A DNA stretch of 64,000 nt. Origin: Marichromatium purpuratum 984 (GTDB taxonomy: Bacteria; Pseudomonadota; Gammaproteobacteria; Chromatiales; Chromatiaceae). The notes under the pieces are model-generated. The model saw only the letters and a program-made list of their open reading frames with translations. It had not been told where the DNA came from and made no database searches. How positions within the stretch are numbered: the stretch's first letter is position 1; each line of letters begins with the position of its first letter. Below, piece after piece: positions 9,579 to 19,233 of the stretch. Made by a program: the position numbers and the translations under genes. The stretch covers positions 3,315,001-3,379,000 of the forward strand of contig NZ_CP007031.1 of the NCBI RefSeq assembly GCF_000224005.2. The letters run 5' to 3'.

Positions 9579-9620
9579 GAGGCGGTTTCCGCACCGAGGA
9601 ACCGCCTCTTTTCGTTTTTT
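9579..9620 (+). terminator. Intrinsic terminator in the argD leader
   Basis: Arms GAGGCGGTTTCC (9579-9590) and GGAACCGCCTC (9598-9608) form an 11-bp stem with one bulge and a 7-base loop, followed by TTTTCGTTTTTT. This is the clearest U-tract terminator on the plus strand apart from the one at 18.25 kb. It sits between the promoter at 9528 and the argD start, suggesting premature termination or a short RNA of about 55 nt. Confidence 0.65.
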
Positions 9621-9649
9621 CACCGGAGACCGAGCGGGGCCCTGCCGCA

Positions 9650-10828
9650 ATGAGCGATTCCTTGATGGCCACCTACAACCGTCTGCCCGTCACCTTCGCC
9701 CGCGGCGAAGGCGTCTGGCTGTGGGATACCGAGGGCAGGCGATACCTGGACGCGCTCGCGGGGATCGCCGTCTGCGGACTCGGCCATGCCCACCCGGCGG
9801 TGCGCGACGCGCTCTGCGAGCAGGCCGGAACCCTGGTCCACACCTCCAACCTCTATGGTGTCCTTGAGCAGCAGCGCCTCGGCGACCTGCTCATCGAACA
9901 GACCGGGATGGAGCGGGTGTTCTTCGGCAACTCCGGGGCCGAGGCCAACGAGGCGGCGATCAAGCTCGCCCGGCTGCACGCCCATCGCAAGGGCATCGAC
10001 AACCCGGCGATCCTGGTCACCGAGGGCAGCTTCCACGGCCGCACCTTGGCGACCCTCTCGGCGACCGGCAACCGCAAGGTACAGGCCGGCTTCGAACCCC
10101 TGGTCCAGGGCTTCGTGCGTGTCCCCTATGACGACATCGAGGCGATCGAGACGGCCGCGGCCAACCGCTCCAACATCGTCGCCATCCTGGTCGAGCCGAT
10201 CCAGGGCGAGGGCGGCATCAATGTCCCCGCCGCTGACTACAACGCCCGGCTGCGCGCGATCTGCGATCGCGAGGGCTGGCTGCTGATCCACGACGAGATC
10301 CAGACCGGCATGGGCCGCACCGGACGTCTGCTGGCACACCAGCACGACGGTGTCCAGCCCGATGTCGTCACCCTCGCCAAGGGGCTGGCCAACGGCGTGC
10401 CGATCGGTGCCTGTCTGGCGCGGGGCGAGGCCGCCGATACCTTCGGCCCCGGCAGCCACGGCTCGACCTTTGGCGGCAACCCCCTGGCTGCGCGCGCGGC
10501 GCGCGCGGTACTCGAGACGCTGCGCGACGAGGACCTCTGCAGCCACGCCGACACGATCGGTGCATGGTTGATGGAAGCCCTGCGCGAGACCTTCGCCGGG
10601 ACCCCGGGGGTGGTCGAGGTGCGCGGTCGCGGGTTGATGATCGGCATCGAACTCGATCGCCCCTGCGGCGTGCTGGTCGGCCAGGCACTCGAGGCCGGGC
10701 TGCTGATCAATGTCACCGCCGAACGCGTCATCCGTCTGCTGCCGCCGTTGATCCTGCAGCAGGCCGAAGCCGAACAACTGGTCGAAACGCTGACGGGACT
10801 CGTCCGGCGTTTCCTGGAAACCGATTGA
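9650..10828 (+). CDS. argD: Acetylornithine / succinyldiaminopimelate aminotransferase
   Basis: A 392-residue class III PLP aminotransferase that converts N-acetylglutamate semialdehyde to N-acetylornithine. Motifs: NSGAEANEAAIKLAR (PLP phosphate binding), GSFHGRT, LIHDEIQTGMGRTG, and TLAKGLANGVPIGA, which holds the Schiff-base lysine (about residue 244). The start at 9650 gives a normal N-terminus; ATG 9665 is a possible alternative. An open extension to 9572 runs through the leader terminator and was rejected. argF follows 27 bases after the stop, forming an arginine operon. Confidence 0.95.
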   Translation: MSDSLMATYNRLPVTFARGEGVWLWDTEGRRYLDALAGIAVCGLGHAHPAVRDALCEQAGTLVHTSNLYGVLEQQRLGDLLIEQTGMERVFFGNSGAEANEAAIKLARLHAHRKGIDNPAILVTEGSFHGRTLATLSATGNRKVQAGFEPLVQGFVRVPYDDIEAIETAAANRSNIVAILVEPIQGEGGINVPAADYNARLRAICDREGWLLIHDEIQTGMGRTGRLLAHQHDGVQPDVVTLAKGLANGVPIGACLARGEAADTFGPGSHGSTFGGNPLAARAARAVLETLRDEDLCSHADTIGAWLMEALRETFAGTPGVVEVRGRGLMIGIELDRPCGVLVGQALEAGLLINVTAERVIRLLPPLILQQAEAEQLVETLTGLVRRFLETD

Positions 10829-10855
10829 GCGCCACGGCGCTGGAGAGTTGAAACC

Positions 10856-11785
10856 ATGGATGCCGGTCACACCCCGCACTGCAGACACCTTCGCTCGCTG
10901 CTGGACCTGAGCAGCGAGGAGGCCAGGGCGCTGATCGCCCGCGCCATCGAACTCAAACGCATGCAGCGGGCCGGAGAGGACCACCGCACCCTCGCCGGCA
11001 AGGCGCTGGGGATGATCTTCGAGAAGTCCTCGACGCGCACCCGGGTCTCGTTCGAGACCGGGATGTTCCAGCTCGGCGGCCATGCCCTCTTCCTCTCGCC
11101 GCGCGACACCCAACTCGGGCGCGGCGAGCCGATCGAGGACAGCGCGCGGGTGCTCTCGCGCATGGTCGACGGCATCATGATCCGCACCTTCGACCAGGAG
11201 ACGGTGGAGCGCTTCGCCGAGTACTCCTCGGTGCCGGTGATCAACGCCCTCACCGACCGCTTCCACCCCTGCCAGCTGCTCGCCGACGTCCAGACCTTGG
11301 TCGAGCATCGCGGCGACATCCGTGGCAAGCGCGTGGCCTGGATCGGTGACGGCAACAACATGTGCCACTCCTTCATCAACGCCGCACGGCTGTTCGACTT
11401 CGAGCTGCGCATCGCCTGCCCCGAGGGCTACGCGCCTGACGGCGCCATCTACGCCGCCGCCAGCGACCGCTGCATCATCGTCCACGACCCGGCCAAGGCC
11501 GCCGAGGGTGCCGACCTGATCGCCACCGATGTCTGGGCGAGCATGGGCCAGGAAGACGAGCAAGCGCACCGCCAGGCGCTGTTCGCCCCCTTCCAGGTCG
11601 ATGACGCGATCATGGCGCGTGCGGCCAAGGACGCGCTCTTCATGCACTGCCTGCCGGCGCACCGTGGCGAGGAGGTCTCGGCCTCGGTGATCGATGGCCC
11701 GCAATCGGTGGTCTGGGACGAGGCCGAGAACCGGCTCCACGCCCAGAAGGCACTGCTCGAATTCCTGCTCAGGCCCGCGGCCTGA
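10856..11785 (+). CDS. argF: Ornithine carbamoyltransferase
   Basis: A 309-residue enzyme that joins carbamoyl phosphate and ornithine to make citrulline. The carbamoyl-phosphate motif SSTRTR (about residue 56), FHPCQ (about residue 139) and [10 protein letters not shown] near the C-terminus (ornithine-binding HCLP) are all visible, as is the DVWASMG loop. Length is typical. It is probably co-transcribed with argD; a GGAGA ribosome site lies just upstream of its ATG. Confidence 0.97.
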   Translation: MDAGHTPHCRHLRSLLDLSSEEARALIARAIELKRMQRAGEDHRTLAGKALGMIFEKSSTRTRVSFETGMFQLGGHALFLSPRDTQLGRGEPIEDSARVLSRMVDGIMIRTFDQETVERFAEYSSVPVINALTDRFHPCQLLADVQTLVEHRGDIRGKRVAWIGDGNNMCHSFINAARLFDFELRIACPEGYAPDGAIYAAASDRCIIVHDPAKAAEGADLIATDVWASMGQEDEQAHRQALFAPFQVDDAIMARAAKDALFMHCLPAHRGEEVSASVIDGPQSVVWDEAENRLHAQKALLEFLLRPAA

Positions 11786-11904
11786 AGCCAACCCGTGCTG
11801 TCGGTCGAGCGCCGCCCTTGTCGGCGCGATCGCCAGCCATCGAAGATGCCGGGCAGGCGCCCGGCGTACAGCAGATTCAACCCCAGCCGAGTCGAGGACG
11901 CCTC

Positions 11905-12588
11905 GTGATACGCATCGCGCTCCTATCCCTTACGCTCCTGGCCACGCTGCTCGGTCAAGCCGCCATCGCCCAGGCCGAGACCCGCTATGTGACCGACGAG
12001 CTCGAGATCACCCTGCGCACCGGCGAGAGCACCCGCTATCGCATCATCCGCATGCTGCCGAGCGGCACCCCGCTCGAGGTGCTGAGCGTCAACCGGGCCA
12101 CCAAGTATGCCCGGGTACGCACCGAGGACGGTACCAGTGGCTACGTCCTGGTGCACGAACTCCAGGACGAACCGGCGGCGCGTGAGCGCGTGGCCACACT
12201 CGAGGCCAAGCTCGCCGAGCTGCAACAGAAGCCCGACGCACTCGCCGCCCAGCTGAGCAAGCTGCAGACCGAGCACGAGCAGGTGAGCGCCGACAATGCG
12301 GCACTGCGTCAGGAGAAACAGCGCCTGGAGCAGGAGCTGGCGACCGTCCGTCACGCCTCGGCCAACATCCTCGAGATCACCGAGGACCGCGATCGGCTGC
12401 GCATCCAGGTCAGCGAACTCACCCGCGAGCGCGCCGACCTGCAGCAGGAGAACCGCGATCTCAAGAACCAGACCCACCAGCGCTGGTTCCTGATCGGCGC
12501 GGGCGTGGTCACCGGCGGCGTCTTCCTCGGGTTGCTGCTGCCGCACCTGCGCTGGCGACGGCGGCGCAGCTCCTGGGCCTCGCTGTAA
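11905..12588 (+). CDS. Membrane-anchored SH3-domain coiled-coil protein (YgiM-like)
   Basis: A 227-residue envelope protein. A signal peptide (VIRIALLSLTLLATLLGQAA) is followed by a bacterial SH3 domain (about residues 27-90: YVTDELEITLRTGES, KYARVRTEDGTSGYV). A long coiled coil (about 95-195) rich in Leu, Glu and Gln follows, then one C-terminal transmembrane helix (WFLIGAGVVTGGVFLGLLL) and an Arg-rich tail. This layout matches the TIGR04211-type SH3-and-anchor family, whose function is not defined. The GTG at 11905 is chosen because it starts the signal peptide and has GAGG 8 bases before it. Confidence 0.85.
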   Translation: MIRIALLSLTLLATLLGQAAIAQAETRYVTDELEITLRTGESTRYRIIRMLPSGTPLEVLSVNRATKYARVRTEDGTSGYVLVHELQDEPAARERVATLEAKLAELQQKPDALAAQLSKLQTEHEQVSADNAALRQEKQRLEQELATVRHASANILEITEDRDRLRIQVSELTRERADLQQENRDLKNQTHQRWFLIGAGVVTGGVFLGLLLPHLRWRRRRSSWASL

Positions 12589-12596
12589 AGCGATAC

Positions 12597-12623
12597 GCGC
12601 GACCGCCCTGGCGGTGGTCGCGC
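12597..12623 (+). terminator. Hairpin after the SH3-anchor gene
   Basis: GCGCGACC (12597-12604) pairs with GGTCGCGC (12616-12623), and inner GC-rich bases extend the stem. It starts 8 bases after the stop codon. No U-run follows. It is a plausible 3' end but weak evidence alone. Confidence 0.4.
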
Positions 12624-12721
12624 AACCTCCCCTCCCGCCTGGACGCCAACGCGCGCCCGGGCTGCGTCCCTGCCGTACTGCGCCCCCCGATCGTGCTCGC
12701 TGCGGCCCATACGCCCGCGCC

Positions 12722-12750
12722 TCAGACCGTGGCGGTGAGGGGCGTATAAT
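12722..12750 (+). promoter_or_regulatory. ilvD promoter (-10 TATAAT)
   Basis: A perfect -10 hexamer TATAAT lies at 12745-12750, about 40 bases before the ilvD ATG. The -35 position 17 bases upstream reads TCAGAC, a poor match, so an activator may be needed. Confidence 0.5.
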
Positions 12751-12789
12751 CGAAGCGTGTCAAGTTCAACCCTTCAGGTCTGTCCCACT

Positions 12790-14640
12790 ATGCCCCAATA
12801 CCGTTCCAGAACCTCGACCCAGGGCCGCAACATGGCCGGCGCGCGCGCGCTGTGGCGTGCCACCGGCATGAAGGATGGCGACTTCGAGAAGCCGATCATC
12901 GCGGTCGTCAACTCCTTCACCCAGTTCGTCCCCGGACACGTGCACCTGAAGGACCTCGGTCAGCTGGTCGCCCGCGAGATCGAGGCCAACGGCGGCGTGG
13001 CCAAGGAATTCAACACCATCGCCATCGACGACGGCATCGCCATGGGGCATGACGGCATGCTCTACTCGCTGCCCTCGCGCGACATCATCGCCGACTCGGT
13101 CGAGTACATGGTCAACGCCCACTGCGCCGACGCCATGGTCTGTATCTCCAACTGCGACAAGATCACCCCCGGGATGCTGATGGCGGCGATGCGCCTCAAC
13201 ATCCCCACGGTGTTCGTCTCGGGCGGGCCGATGGAGGCGGGCAAGGTACTGCGCGACGGTGACGAGCTGCGACTCGATCTGGTCGACGCCATGGTCGCCG
13301 CGGCCAACCCCGAGGAGAGCGACGAGGCGGTCGCCCAGATCGAGCGCTCGGCCTGTCCCACCTGCGGCTCCTGCTCGGGGATGTTCACCGCCAACTCGAT
13401 GAACTGTCTCACCGAGGCGCTAGGCCTGAGCCTGCCGGGCAACGGCTCGCTGCTCGCCACCCACGCCGCGCGCAAAGGCTTGTTCCTGGAGGCCGGACGA
13501 CTGATCGTCGAGCTGGCCCGGCGTCACTACGAGCAGGACGACGCCAGCGTGCTGCCTCGCGCCATCGCCGACCGCCGCGCCTTCGAGAACGCGATGAGCC
13601 TCGACATCGCCATGGGCGGCTCGACCAACACCGTGCTGCACCTGCTGGCGACCGCGCACGAGGGCGAGGTCGACTTCACCATGGCCGACATCGACCGGCT
13701 CAGCCGCAAGGTGCCGAATCTGTGCAAAGTGGCTCCCGCGACTCAGCGCTATCACATGGAGGACGTGCATCGCGCCGGCGGCATCATGGGCATCCTCGGC
13801 GAACTCGACCGCGCCGGACTGCTCCACCGTGAGGTCGCCACCGTGCACAGCCCCAGCCTGGGCGAGGCGCTGGAGCGTTGGGACCTCAAGCGCACTGCCG
13901 CCCCCGAGGCCGAGACCCTGTATCGTGCCGCGCCCGGCGGCGTGCCGAGCCAGCAGGCCTTCAGTCAGGACCAGCAGTGGCCCGAACTCGACCTCGATCG
14001 CGCCAACGGCTGCATCCGTGAGCGTGAGCACGCCTACAGTCAGGACGGCGGACTGGCGGTGCTGTTCGGCAACCTCGCCGAGGCCGGCTGTATCGTCAAG
14101 ACCGCAGGGGTCGACGCCTCGATCCTCCGCTTCACCGGCCCGGCGCGGATCTTCGAGAGCCAGGACGCCGCGGTCGCAGCCATCCTCGGCGACCAGATCC
14201 AGGCCGGCGACGTGGTGCTGATCCGCTACGAGGGACCCAAGGGCGGACCGGGGATGCAGGAGATGCTCTATCCCACCAGCTACCTCAAGTCCAAGGGGCT
14301 CGGCAAGCAGTGCGCGCTGATCACCGACGGGCGCTTCTCCGGCGGCACCTCCGGGCTGTCGATCGGTCACGTCTCGCCGGAGGCTGCCGAAGGTGGTCTG
14401 ATCGGGCTGGTCGAGGAAGGCGACCGGATCGAGATCGACATCCCCGGTCGCAGGATCCACCTCGCCGTCGACGAGCAGACCCTGGCCGCACGTCGTCAGG
14501 CGATGGAGGACCGTGGCGAGGCCGCCTGGCAGCCGGGCGAGCGCGAGCGCAAGGTCTCCAAGGCGCTGCAGGCCTATGCCGCCCTGACCACCAGCGCCGC
14601 CTACGGCGCCGTGCGTGATCTCAGCCAGCTCAAGCGCTGA
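12790..14640 (+). CDS. ilvD: Dihydroxy-acid dehydratase
   Basis: A 616-residue iron-sulfur dehydratase of branched-chain amino acid synthesis that turns 2,3-dihydroxy-isovalerate and -methylvalerate into the 2-keto acids. Cluster cysteines sit in [13 protein letters not shown] (about residue 122) and [17 protein letters not shown] (about residue 195). [19 protein letters not shown] near the C-terminus is the family signature. Length equals the E. coli enzyme. The start [15 protein letters not shown] matches the family N-terminus; an open extension to 12757 was rejected. Confidence 0.97.
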   Translation: MPQYRSRTSTQGRNMAGARALWRATGMKDGDFEKPIIAVVNSFTQFVPGHVHLKDLGQLVAREIEANGGVAKEFNTIAIDDGIAMGHDGMLYSLPSRDIIADSVEYMVNAHCADAMVCISNCDKITPGMLMAAMRLNIPTVFVSGGPMEAGKVLRDGDELRLDLVDAMVAAANPEESDEAVAQIERSACPTCGSCSGMFTANSMNCLTEALGLSLPGNGSLLATHAARKGLFLEAGRLIVELARRHYEQDDASVLPRAIADRRAFENAMSLDIAMGGSTNTVLHLLATAHEGEVDFTMADIDRLSRKVPNLCKVAPATQRYHMEDVHRAGGIMGILGELDRAGLLHREVATVHSPSLGEALERWDLKRTAAPEAETLYRAAPGGVPSQQAFSQDQQWPELDLDRANGCIREREHAYSQDGGLAVLFGNLAEAGCIVKTAGVDASILRFTGPARIFESQDAAVAAILGDQIQAGDVVLIRYEGPKGGPGMQEMLYPTSYLKSKGLGKQCALITDGRFSGGTSGLSIGHVSPEAAEGGLIGLVEEGDRIEIDIPGRRIHLAVDEQTLAARRQAMEDRGEAAWQPGERERKVSKALQAYAALTTSAAYGAVRDLSQLKR

Positions 14641-14687
14641 CCCCGCCCACACTCACCCCGCCGTCGTCATCTGGCGCGGCGGGGGCT

Positions 14688-14729
14688 CCTCCAGCCTCCA
14701 GCCTCCAGCCTCCAGCCTCCAGCCTCCAG
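14688..14729. repeat. Six-copy 7-base tandem repeat (CCTCCAG)
   Basis: Six exact consecutive copies of CCTCCAG in the ilvD-sulP intergenic region. It is one of several arrays in the window sharing the same 7-base period but different unit sequences (28937, 29078, 56168). No coding frame runs through it convincingly. Confidence 0.95.
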
Positions 14730-14759
14730 CGAGAGGGTTGCCCGGGAATCGGTGGCGTA

Positions 14760-14925
14760 TAAGACGCCAATGGCGCGAAGGAAAGGCAGGCAACAGCTTG
14801 GGGTGGTGCCGTCAGACAGCCCACCGCTGACTTCAGCAACGCGACCGCGCACGGACGACGGAGAGCGAATCGCTACGCACGCATCCGCCACCGACCTTCG
14901 CACCCTGTGGCGTTGTGCGGTTCAA
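14760..14925. repeat. Degenerate copy of the TGAACCGC inverted-repeat element
   Basis: The left end (from 14760, TAAGACGCCAATGGCGCGAA) resembles the inner part of the terminal repeats of the element at 33846-34057. The right end (about 14911-14925) reads GCGGTTCAA after a TGGCGTTG stretch. The outermost TGAACCGC of the left end is lost. I treat it as a decayed copy. The rest of 14641-15274 carries no convincing gene: it has the 7-base array, this element, a promoter at 14935 and a long leader. Confidence 0.45.
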
Positions 14926-14934
14926 CCGTTCCGC

Positions 14935-14963
14935 TTGTTGCATCGCAACAGGCTCCGTATAAT
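14935..14963 (+). promoter_or_regulatory. Sigma-70 promoter far upstream of sulP
   Basis: TTGTTG (14935-14940), a 17-base spacer and a perfect TATAAT (14958-14963). The next gene on this strand starts at 15275, so the predicted leader is about 300 nt. It contains a GC-rich dyad (CCCCGG...CCGGGG, about 15151-15174). Confidence 0.6.
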
Positions 14964-15274
14964 GCCCGCCCTTCGAGACGACCCGGCCTCCCGCCTCCGC
15001 GCCGAGGTCATCCACGCGGCCATCCTGTCCGCGGACCGTCCATTCGTAACGCCACCAGACGAGACCAGATCGGCCCGATGACCGCCCCGGCGGCCGTGGT
15101 CGAGCAGGGCTTGCCGATTCCGGCACCGGGCATTCACCGTCCCCCAGACCCCGGCCGTCACCGGCGACCGGGGCAAGCCGTCTCGATGCATCACAGTCAC
15201 CGCCATTGCGGCTGGACCGGCGGCCTCAGCTCCGCACCGGGTCCGACCGTCGCGCACCAACCACGGAACCGCCG

Positions 15275-16753
15275 ATGATGAACGCCATACGCCAGGACTG
15301 GCTATCGAACGTCAAGAACGACCTGCTCGCGGGCCTGGTGGTCGCGCTGGCACTGATCCCGGAGGCGATCGCCTTCTCGATCATCGCCGGTGTCGACCCC
15401 AAGGTCGGGCTCTACGCCTCTTTCTGTATCGCTACCGTGATCGCCTTCGCCGGCGGCCGACCGGGGATGATCTCGGCGGCCACCGGCGCCATGGCGCTGG
15501 TAATGGTCACCCTGGTGAAGGATCATGGGTTGCAGTACCTGCTCGCCGCCACCGTCCTCACCGGCGTGTTGCAGATCCTTGCCGGCTGGTTGCGCCTGGG
15601 CTCGCTGATGCGCTTCGTCTCGCGCTCGGTGATCACCGGCTTCGTCAACGCCCTGGCGATCCTGATCTTCATGGCCCAGCTGCCGGAGTTGATCGGCATG
15701 CCCTGGGAGGTCTATGCGATGGTCGCCGCCGGATTGGCGATCATCTATCTCTTCCCCTACCTGACCCGCGCCGTGCCCTCGCCGCTGATCACCATCATCG
15801 TGCTCACCGCGGTCTCGATCGCTCTCGGACTCGACATCCGCACCGTCGGCGATATGGGCGAGCTGCCCGACACCCTGCCGATCTTCCTGCTCCCCGAGGT
15901 ACCGCTCAACCTCGAAACCCTGGCGATCATCTTCCCGGTCTCGCTCACCCTGGCGGCGGTCGGTCTGCTCGAATCGATGATGACCGCCTCGATCATCGAC
16001 GACCTCACCGACTCGTCGAGCAACAAAAACCGCGAATGTGTCGGCCAAGGCACGGCCAACATCGCCACGGGCTTCCTCGGTGGCATGGCCGGGTGCGCAA
16101 TGATCGGTCAGTCGGTGATCAACGTGAAGTCGGGCGGACGCGGTCGACTCTCGACCCTGACGGCCGGCGTCGTGCTGCTGATGCTGGTGGTCTTCGCCGG
16201 CGACTGGGTGGCGCAGATCCCGATGGCCGCGCTGGTGGCGGTGATGATCATGGTCTCGATCGGTACCTTCAACTGGGCCTCGATCCGTAACCTGCGCGAG
16301 CACCCCAAGAGTTCCAGCATCGAGATGATCGCCACCGTAGCGGTGGTGGTCGCCACCCACGATCTGGCCAAGGGCGTGCTGGTCGGGGTGCTGCTCTCGG
16401 GCTTCTTCTTCGCCCACAAGGTCGGCCAGGTGCTCTATGTCGGCTCGCACGCCGAGGACGAGGGCCGGGTCCGCGCCTACCGCGTGGTCGGTCAGGTGTT
16501 CTTCGCCTCGGCCGAACGCTTCGTCGCCTCGTTCGACTTCAAGGAGGTGATCGAGCGGGTGCGGATCGATGTCAGCCGCGCCCACTTCTGGGACATCACC
16601 GCAGTCAGCGCGCTCGACAAAGTGGTGGTGAAGTTCCGCCGCGAGGGCACCGAGGTCGAGGTGATCGGACTCAACAAGGCGAGCGCAACCATGGTCGATC
16701 GCTTCGCGGTGCACGACAAGCCCGAGGCCGTCGAACAGCTCATGGGTCATTGA
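15275..16753 (+). CDS. SulP-family anion transporter with STAS domain
   Basis: A 492-residue inner-membrane protein with about 10-12 hydrophobic segments followed by a cytoplasmic STAS domain (about residues 390-490). Family markers include [22 protein letters not shown] near the N-terminus and [20 protein letters not shown] in mid-protein. SulP proteins move sulfate, bicarbonate or other anions. The short form paired with a universal stress protein suggests bicarbonate or sulfate uptake, which cannot be decided from sequence alone. In an autotrophic sulfur oxidiser either would make sense. The start is ATG 15275 or the adjacent 15278. The Usp gene follows 17 bases on. Confidence 0.88.
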   Translation: MMNAIRQDWLSNVKNDLLAGLVVALALIPEAIAFSIIAGVDPKVGLYASFCIATVIAFAGGRPGMISAATGAMALVMVTLVKDHGLQYLLAATVLTGVLQILAGWLRLGSLMRFVSRSVITGFVNALAILIFMAQLPELIGMPWEVYAMVAAGLAIIYLFPYLTRAVPSPLITIIVLTAVSIALGLDIRTVGDMGELPDTLPIFLLPEVPLNLETLAIIFPVSLTLAAVGLLESMMTASIIDDLTDSSSNKNRECVGQGTANIATGFLGGMAGCAMIGQSVINVKSGGRGRLSTLTAGVVLLMLVVFAGDWVAQIPMAALVAVMIMVSIGTFNWASIRNLREHPKSSSIEMIATVAVVVATHDLAKGVLVGVLLSGFFFAHKVGQVLYVGSHAEDEGRVRAYRVVGQVFFASAERFVASFDFKEVIERVRIDVSRAHFWDITAVSALDKVVVKFRREGTEVEVIGLNKASATMVDRFAVHDKPEAVEQLMGH

Positions 16754-16770
16754 GGAAGGAAGGCAGCAAG

Positions 16771-17634
16771 ATGCATACAGACGAGAAGATCCTGGCCTGC
16801 GTCGACCAGTCGCGCTTCGCCGACTATGTCGCCGACTATGCCGCCTGGGCGGCGCAACGCATGCAGACTCCCCTGGAGTTCCTCCACATCCTCAGCCGTC
16901 ACCCCGAGATCGCCACCGGCGTCGACCACAGTGGTGCGATCGGCATCGGCGCCCAGGAGACACTGCTCACTGAACTGTCGAACCAGGACGAGACCCGCAG
17001 CCGTGATGCCCGCGAGCGTGGGCGACTGTTCCTCAACCGGCTGCGTGAGCGCGCCATCGCCGCCGGAGTCCCCTCGCCCGACATCCGCCAGCGTCACGGC
17101 GCGCTCGAGGAGACCCTGGTCGAGCAGGAGGACGACGTCCGCCTGTTCGTGCTCGGTCGACGCGGCACCGCCGCCGAGACCACCCAACGCGATCTCGGGC
17201 GCAACGTCGAGCGCATGGTGCGCGCGCTTCATCGCCCGATCCTCACCGTCACCGAGGGATTCAAGGAACCGCAACGGGTGATGGTCGCCTTCGACGGCAG
17301 CGCCGCGACCCGTCAGGGCGTCGAGATGGTCGCCGCGAGTCCGCTGTTCCAGGGGCTCACCGTGCACCTGCTGATGTCGGGCAAGGCCCGTGGCGATGCC
17401 CGCAAGCAGCTCGACTGGGCACGCCAACGGCTCGAGTCCGCCGGCTTCGACGCCCCCGCCTGGCTGATCCCGGGCGATGCCGAAAGTATCATCGCCCAGA
17501 CCGTGATCGCCCAGGACATCGACCTGTTGATCATGGGCGCCTACGCCCATTCACCGCTGCGCACTCTGCTCTTCGGCAGTAAGACCACCGACCTGCTGCG
17601 CTCGGCACGCATCCCCACCCTGCTGATGCGCTGA
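16771..17634 (+). CDS. Tandem universal stress protein
   Basis: A 287-residue protein with two Usp-type folds (about residues 1-145 and 150-287). The second half has VMVAFDGSAATRQGVEM and the G-2x-G-9x-G-type ending LLIMGAYAHSPLRTLLFGSKTTDLL, consistent with ATP binding. The start MHTDEKILACVD has a strong GAAGGAAGG ribosome site overlapping the end of sulP, so it is in the same operon. It may sense energy state for the transporter (inference). Confidence 0.88.
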   Translation: MHTDEKILACVDQSRFADYVADYAAWAAQRMQTPLEFLHILSRHPEIATGVDHSGAIGIGAQETLLTELSNQDETRSRDARERGRLFLNRLRERAIAAGVPSPDIRQRHGALEETLVEQEDDVRLFVLGRRGTAAETTQRDLGRNVERMVRALHRPILTVTEGFKEPQRVMVAFDGSAATRQGVEMVAASPLFQGLTVHLLMSGKARGDARKQLDWARQRLESAGFDAPAWLIPGDAESIIAQTVIAQDIDLLIMGAYAHSPLRTLLFGSKTTDLLRSARIPTLLMR

Positions 17635-17780
17635 GTCCCGGTTGACGAGCCGCAAGGACGCGGCCCGCTCCACACACTAGAGTGCGCCCGGCGACCTGTA
17701 CGGAGAAGTCGCACCCCAGGCACGCGCGCTCGCGTCCGCTCATGGACGGCTCGCACCCACCCAGGCATTGGAGCATCATC

Positions 17781-18218
17781 ATGGCATCGAATCACGAGAC
17801 CTTCTTCCAGCTCGGCAGCTTCGCGCTCGTCGGGCGTTCGGCAACCAAGCCCTTTCCCATCCTCAGCTATCGTCGGCTCAAGAAGCTCGGCAAAACCGTC
17901 TATGCCGTCGACCCCAGCACCAGCGAGATCGACGGCGATCCGAGCTTCGCCGACCTGAACTCGCTACCGGGCACGGTCGAGGGCCTGATCATCGAGACCC
18001 CGAAACAGGAGACCGCCGACTGGGTGGCGCAAGCCGCCGACGCCGGCATCAAGGATGTCTGGATCCACATGGCGCACGACACCCCTGAGGCCGTGGCAAC
18101 GGCGAGGGAGCATGGCATCAACCTACGCACGGGGACCTGCGCGGTGATGTATCTCAAGCCCGGCCTGACCTATCACAGCATCCACAAGCTGATCATGAAG
18201 GCGCTCGGCAAGTACTGA
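17781..18218 (+). CDS. CoA-binding domain protein
   Basis: A 145-residue cytosolic Rossmann-fold protein of the small CoA-binding family. The segment FALVGRSATKPFPILSYRRL corresponds to the nucleotide-binding start of the fold, and GLIIETPKQETADWVAQAADAGIKDVWIHM is typical. The precise role is unknown for the family. ATG 17781 has GGAG 9 bases upstream. The gene is followed by the strong bidirectional terminator at 18250. Confidence 0.85.
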   Translation: MASNHETFFQLGSFALVGRSATKPFPILSYRRLKKLGKTVYAVDPSTSEIDGDPSFADLNSLPGTVEGLIIETPKQETADWVAQAADAGIKDVWIHMAHDTPEAVATAREHGINLRTGTCAVMYLKPGLTYHSIHKLIMKALGKY

Positions 18219-18249
18219 GAACGGACGGCGTCCCAGACAATGGGCGCAC

Positions 18250-18293
18250 AATAAAAACCCCCGCCTGGTCTCGACCAGGCGGGGGTTTTTATT
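18250..18293. terminator. Strong bidirectional intrinsic terminator
   Basis: Arms at 18250-18270 and 18273-18293 are perfectly complementary over 21 bases. The GC core (CCCCCGCCTGGTC) is flanked by A-run/T-run, so it terminates both the CoA-binding gene (plus) and the convergent tRNA-Ser (minus), whose 3' end is 4 bases away. Confidence 0.95.
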
Positions 18294-18296
18294 GTA

Positions 18297-18389
18297 TGGC
18301 GGAGAGAGAGGGATTCGAACCCTCGATGGAGCTATTAACCCCATACTCCCTTAGCAGGGGAGCGCCTTCAGCCACTCGGCCATCTCTCC
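18297..18389 (-). tRNA. tRNA-Ser (anticodon GCT)
   Basis: The minus strand reads GGAGAGATGGCCGAGTGGCT at the 5' end and finishes with CTCTCTCCGCCA, so CCA is encoded. The anticodon arm is CTCCC-CTGCTAA-GGGAG with anticodon GCT. A long variable arm typical of serine tRNA is present, and GGTTCGAATCC gives the T-loop. Length is 93 bases. It lies downstream of csrA, the standard gammaproteobacterial order. Confidence 0.97.
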
Positions 18390-18545
18390 ATGCATGAGCA
18401 ACGGTTTACAACCGTCTCGTGCGATGACCCGGGATCTGGAAGAGACACCGGGTCACGGGACCCCTTTTGCCATTCGACGCCGCGTCGATCAGGGGCTATC
18501 GCGCTTGATCGAGTGATTATAACCCACTCGTTAGCCGGTTGCCAA

Positions 18546-18764
18546 TCACTCGATCTGGCCACCCTGATCGACTACCGCGACACCCGGGGTGGTCTCGGCC
18601 TGCTCACGCTTGATGCGCTCGTAGATCTCTTCACGGTGGACCGCGACGTCACGCGGGGCGTTGACGCCGATACGCACCTGATTGCCCTTGACGCCAAGGA
18701 CAGTAACGGTGACTTCGTCACCAACCATGAGGGTTTCGCCGACCCGACGAGTCAAGATCAACAT
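18546..18764 (-). CDS. csrA: Carbon storage regulator CsrA
   Basis: A 72-residue RNA-binding dimer that binds GGA motifs in mRNA leaders and controls carbon flow, motility and biofilm. The family start [18 protein letters not shown] and the RNA-contact segment [20 protein letters not shown] are intact. The ribosome site AAGGGAGAAC itself holds a GGA motif, consistent with possible autoregulation (inference). It lies between lysC and tRNA-Ser. Confidence 0.97.
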   Translation of the reverse strand: MLILTRRVGETLMVGDEVTVTVLGVKGNQVRIGVNAPRDVAVHREEIYERIKREQAETTPGVAVVDQGGQIE

Positions 18765-19233
18765 CGCTATGTTCTCCCTTTAGTTTCCCTTTCCAGCTTG
18801 ATGGTAATACCCAGACCGGCGACTCAACCCGACTCCAGCGGCGTCATCCGGAGGGTGTTTACACCCGATTCCGCCCGGGACCCCATGGCCCATGACGGAA
18901 GCTTAGCAACTGCCACGTCGATTCCATGGCAATTTGCTCAGGTTCATTGACATTTGTCTCTTGTGCGTGAATCCAAGACGAAATCCGTTGGGTTCCCGAT
19001 GACTGGTAGCCACCGTCACACGACCGCTCACGCTCTCAACCGCGCAGCGCCAGCATAGACGTCCAACGCCAGCAGCGACGAGACGTCGTTCATGGAGATC
19101 GACAAAAAAGCGAAGAGGAACGACCACCGCAGCACCGACCGGATTCAGCTCAGTCCGCCGCGTGTCACCCCCTCAGCCCTTGGAGACATATCCCACCGAG
19201 CCCTAGCGGGACGGCAGCAGGGTCATCGCAAGC
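18765..19233. other. Leader region between lysC and csrA
   Basis: 469 bases with no convincing gene. A dyad GGGTGT-TT-ACACCC lies at 18853-18866 within the csrA leader. No clear -35/-10 pair is visible on the minus strand. Open frames here lack family resemblance and ribosome sites. Confidence 0.5.

Noticed and set aside
18903-19127. 74-codon open frame upstream of csrA
   Set aside because: No ribosome site, no recognisable protein features, covers the likely csrA promoter region.
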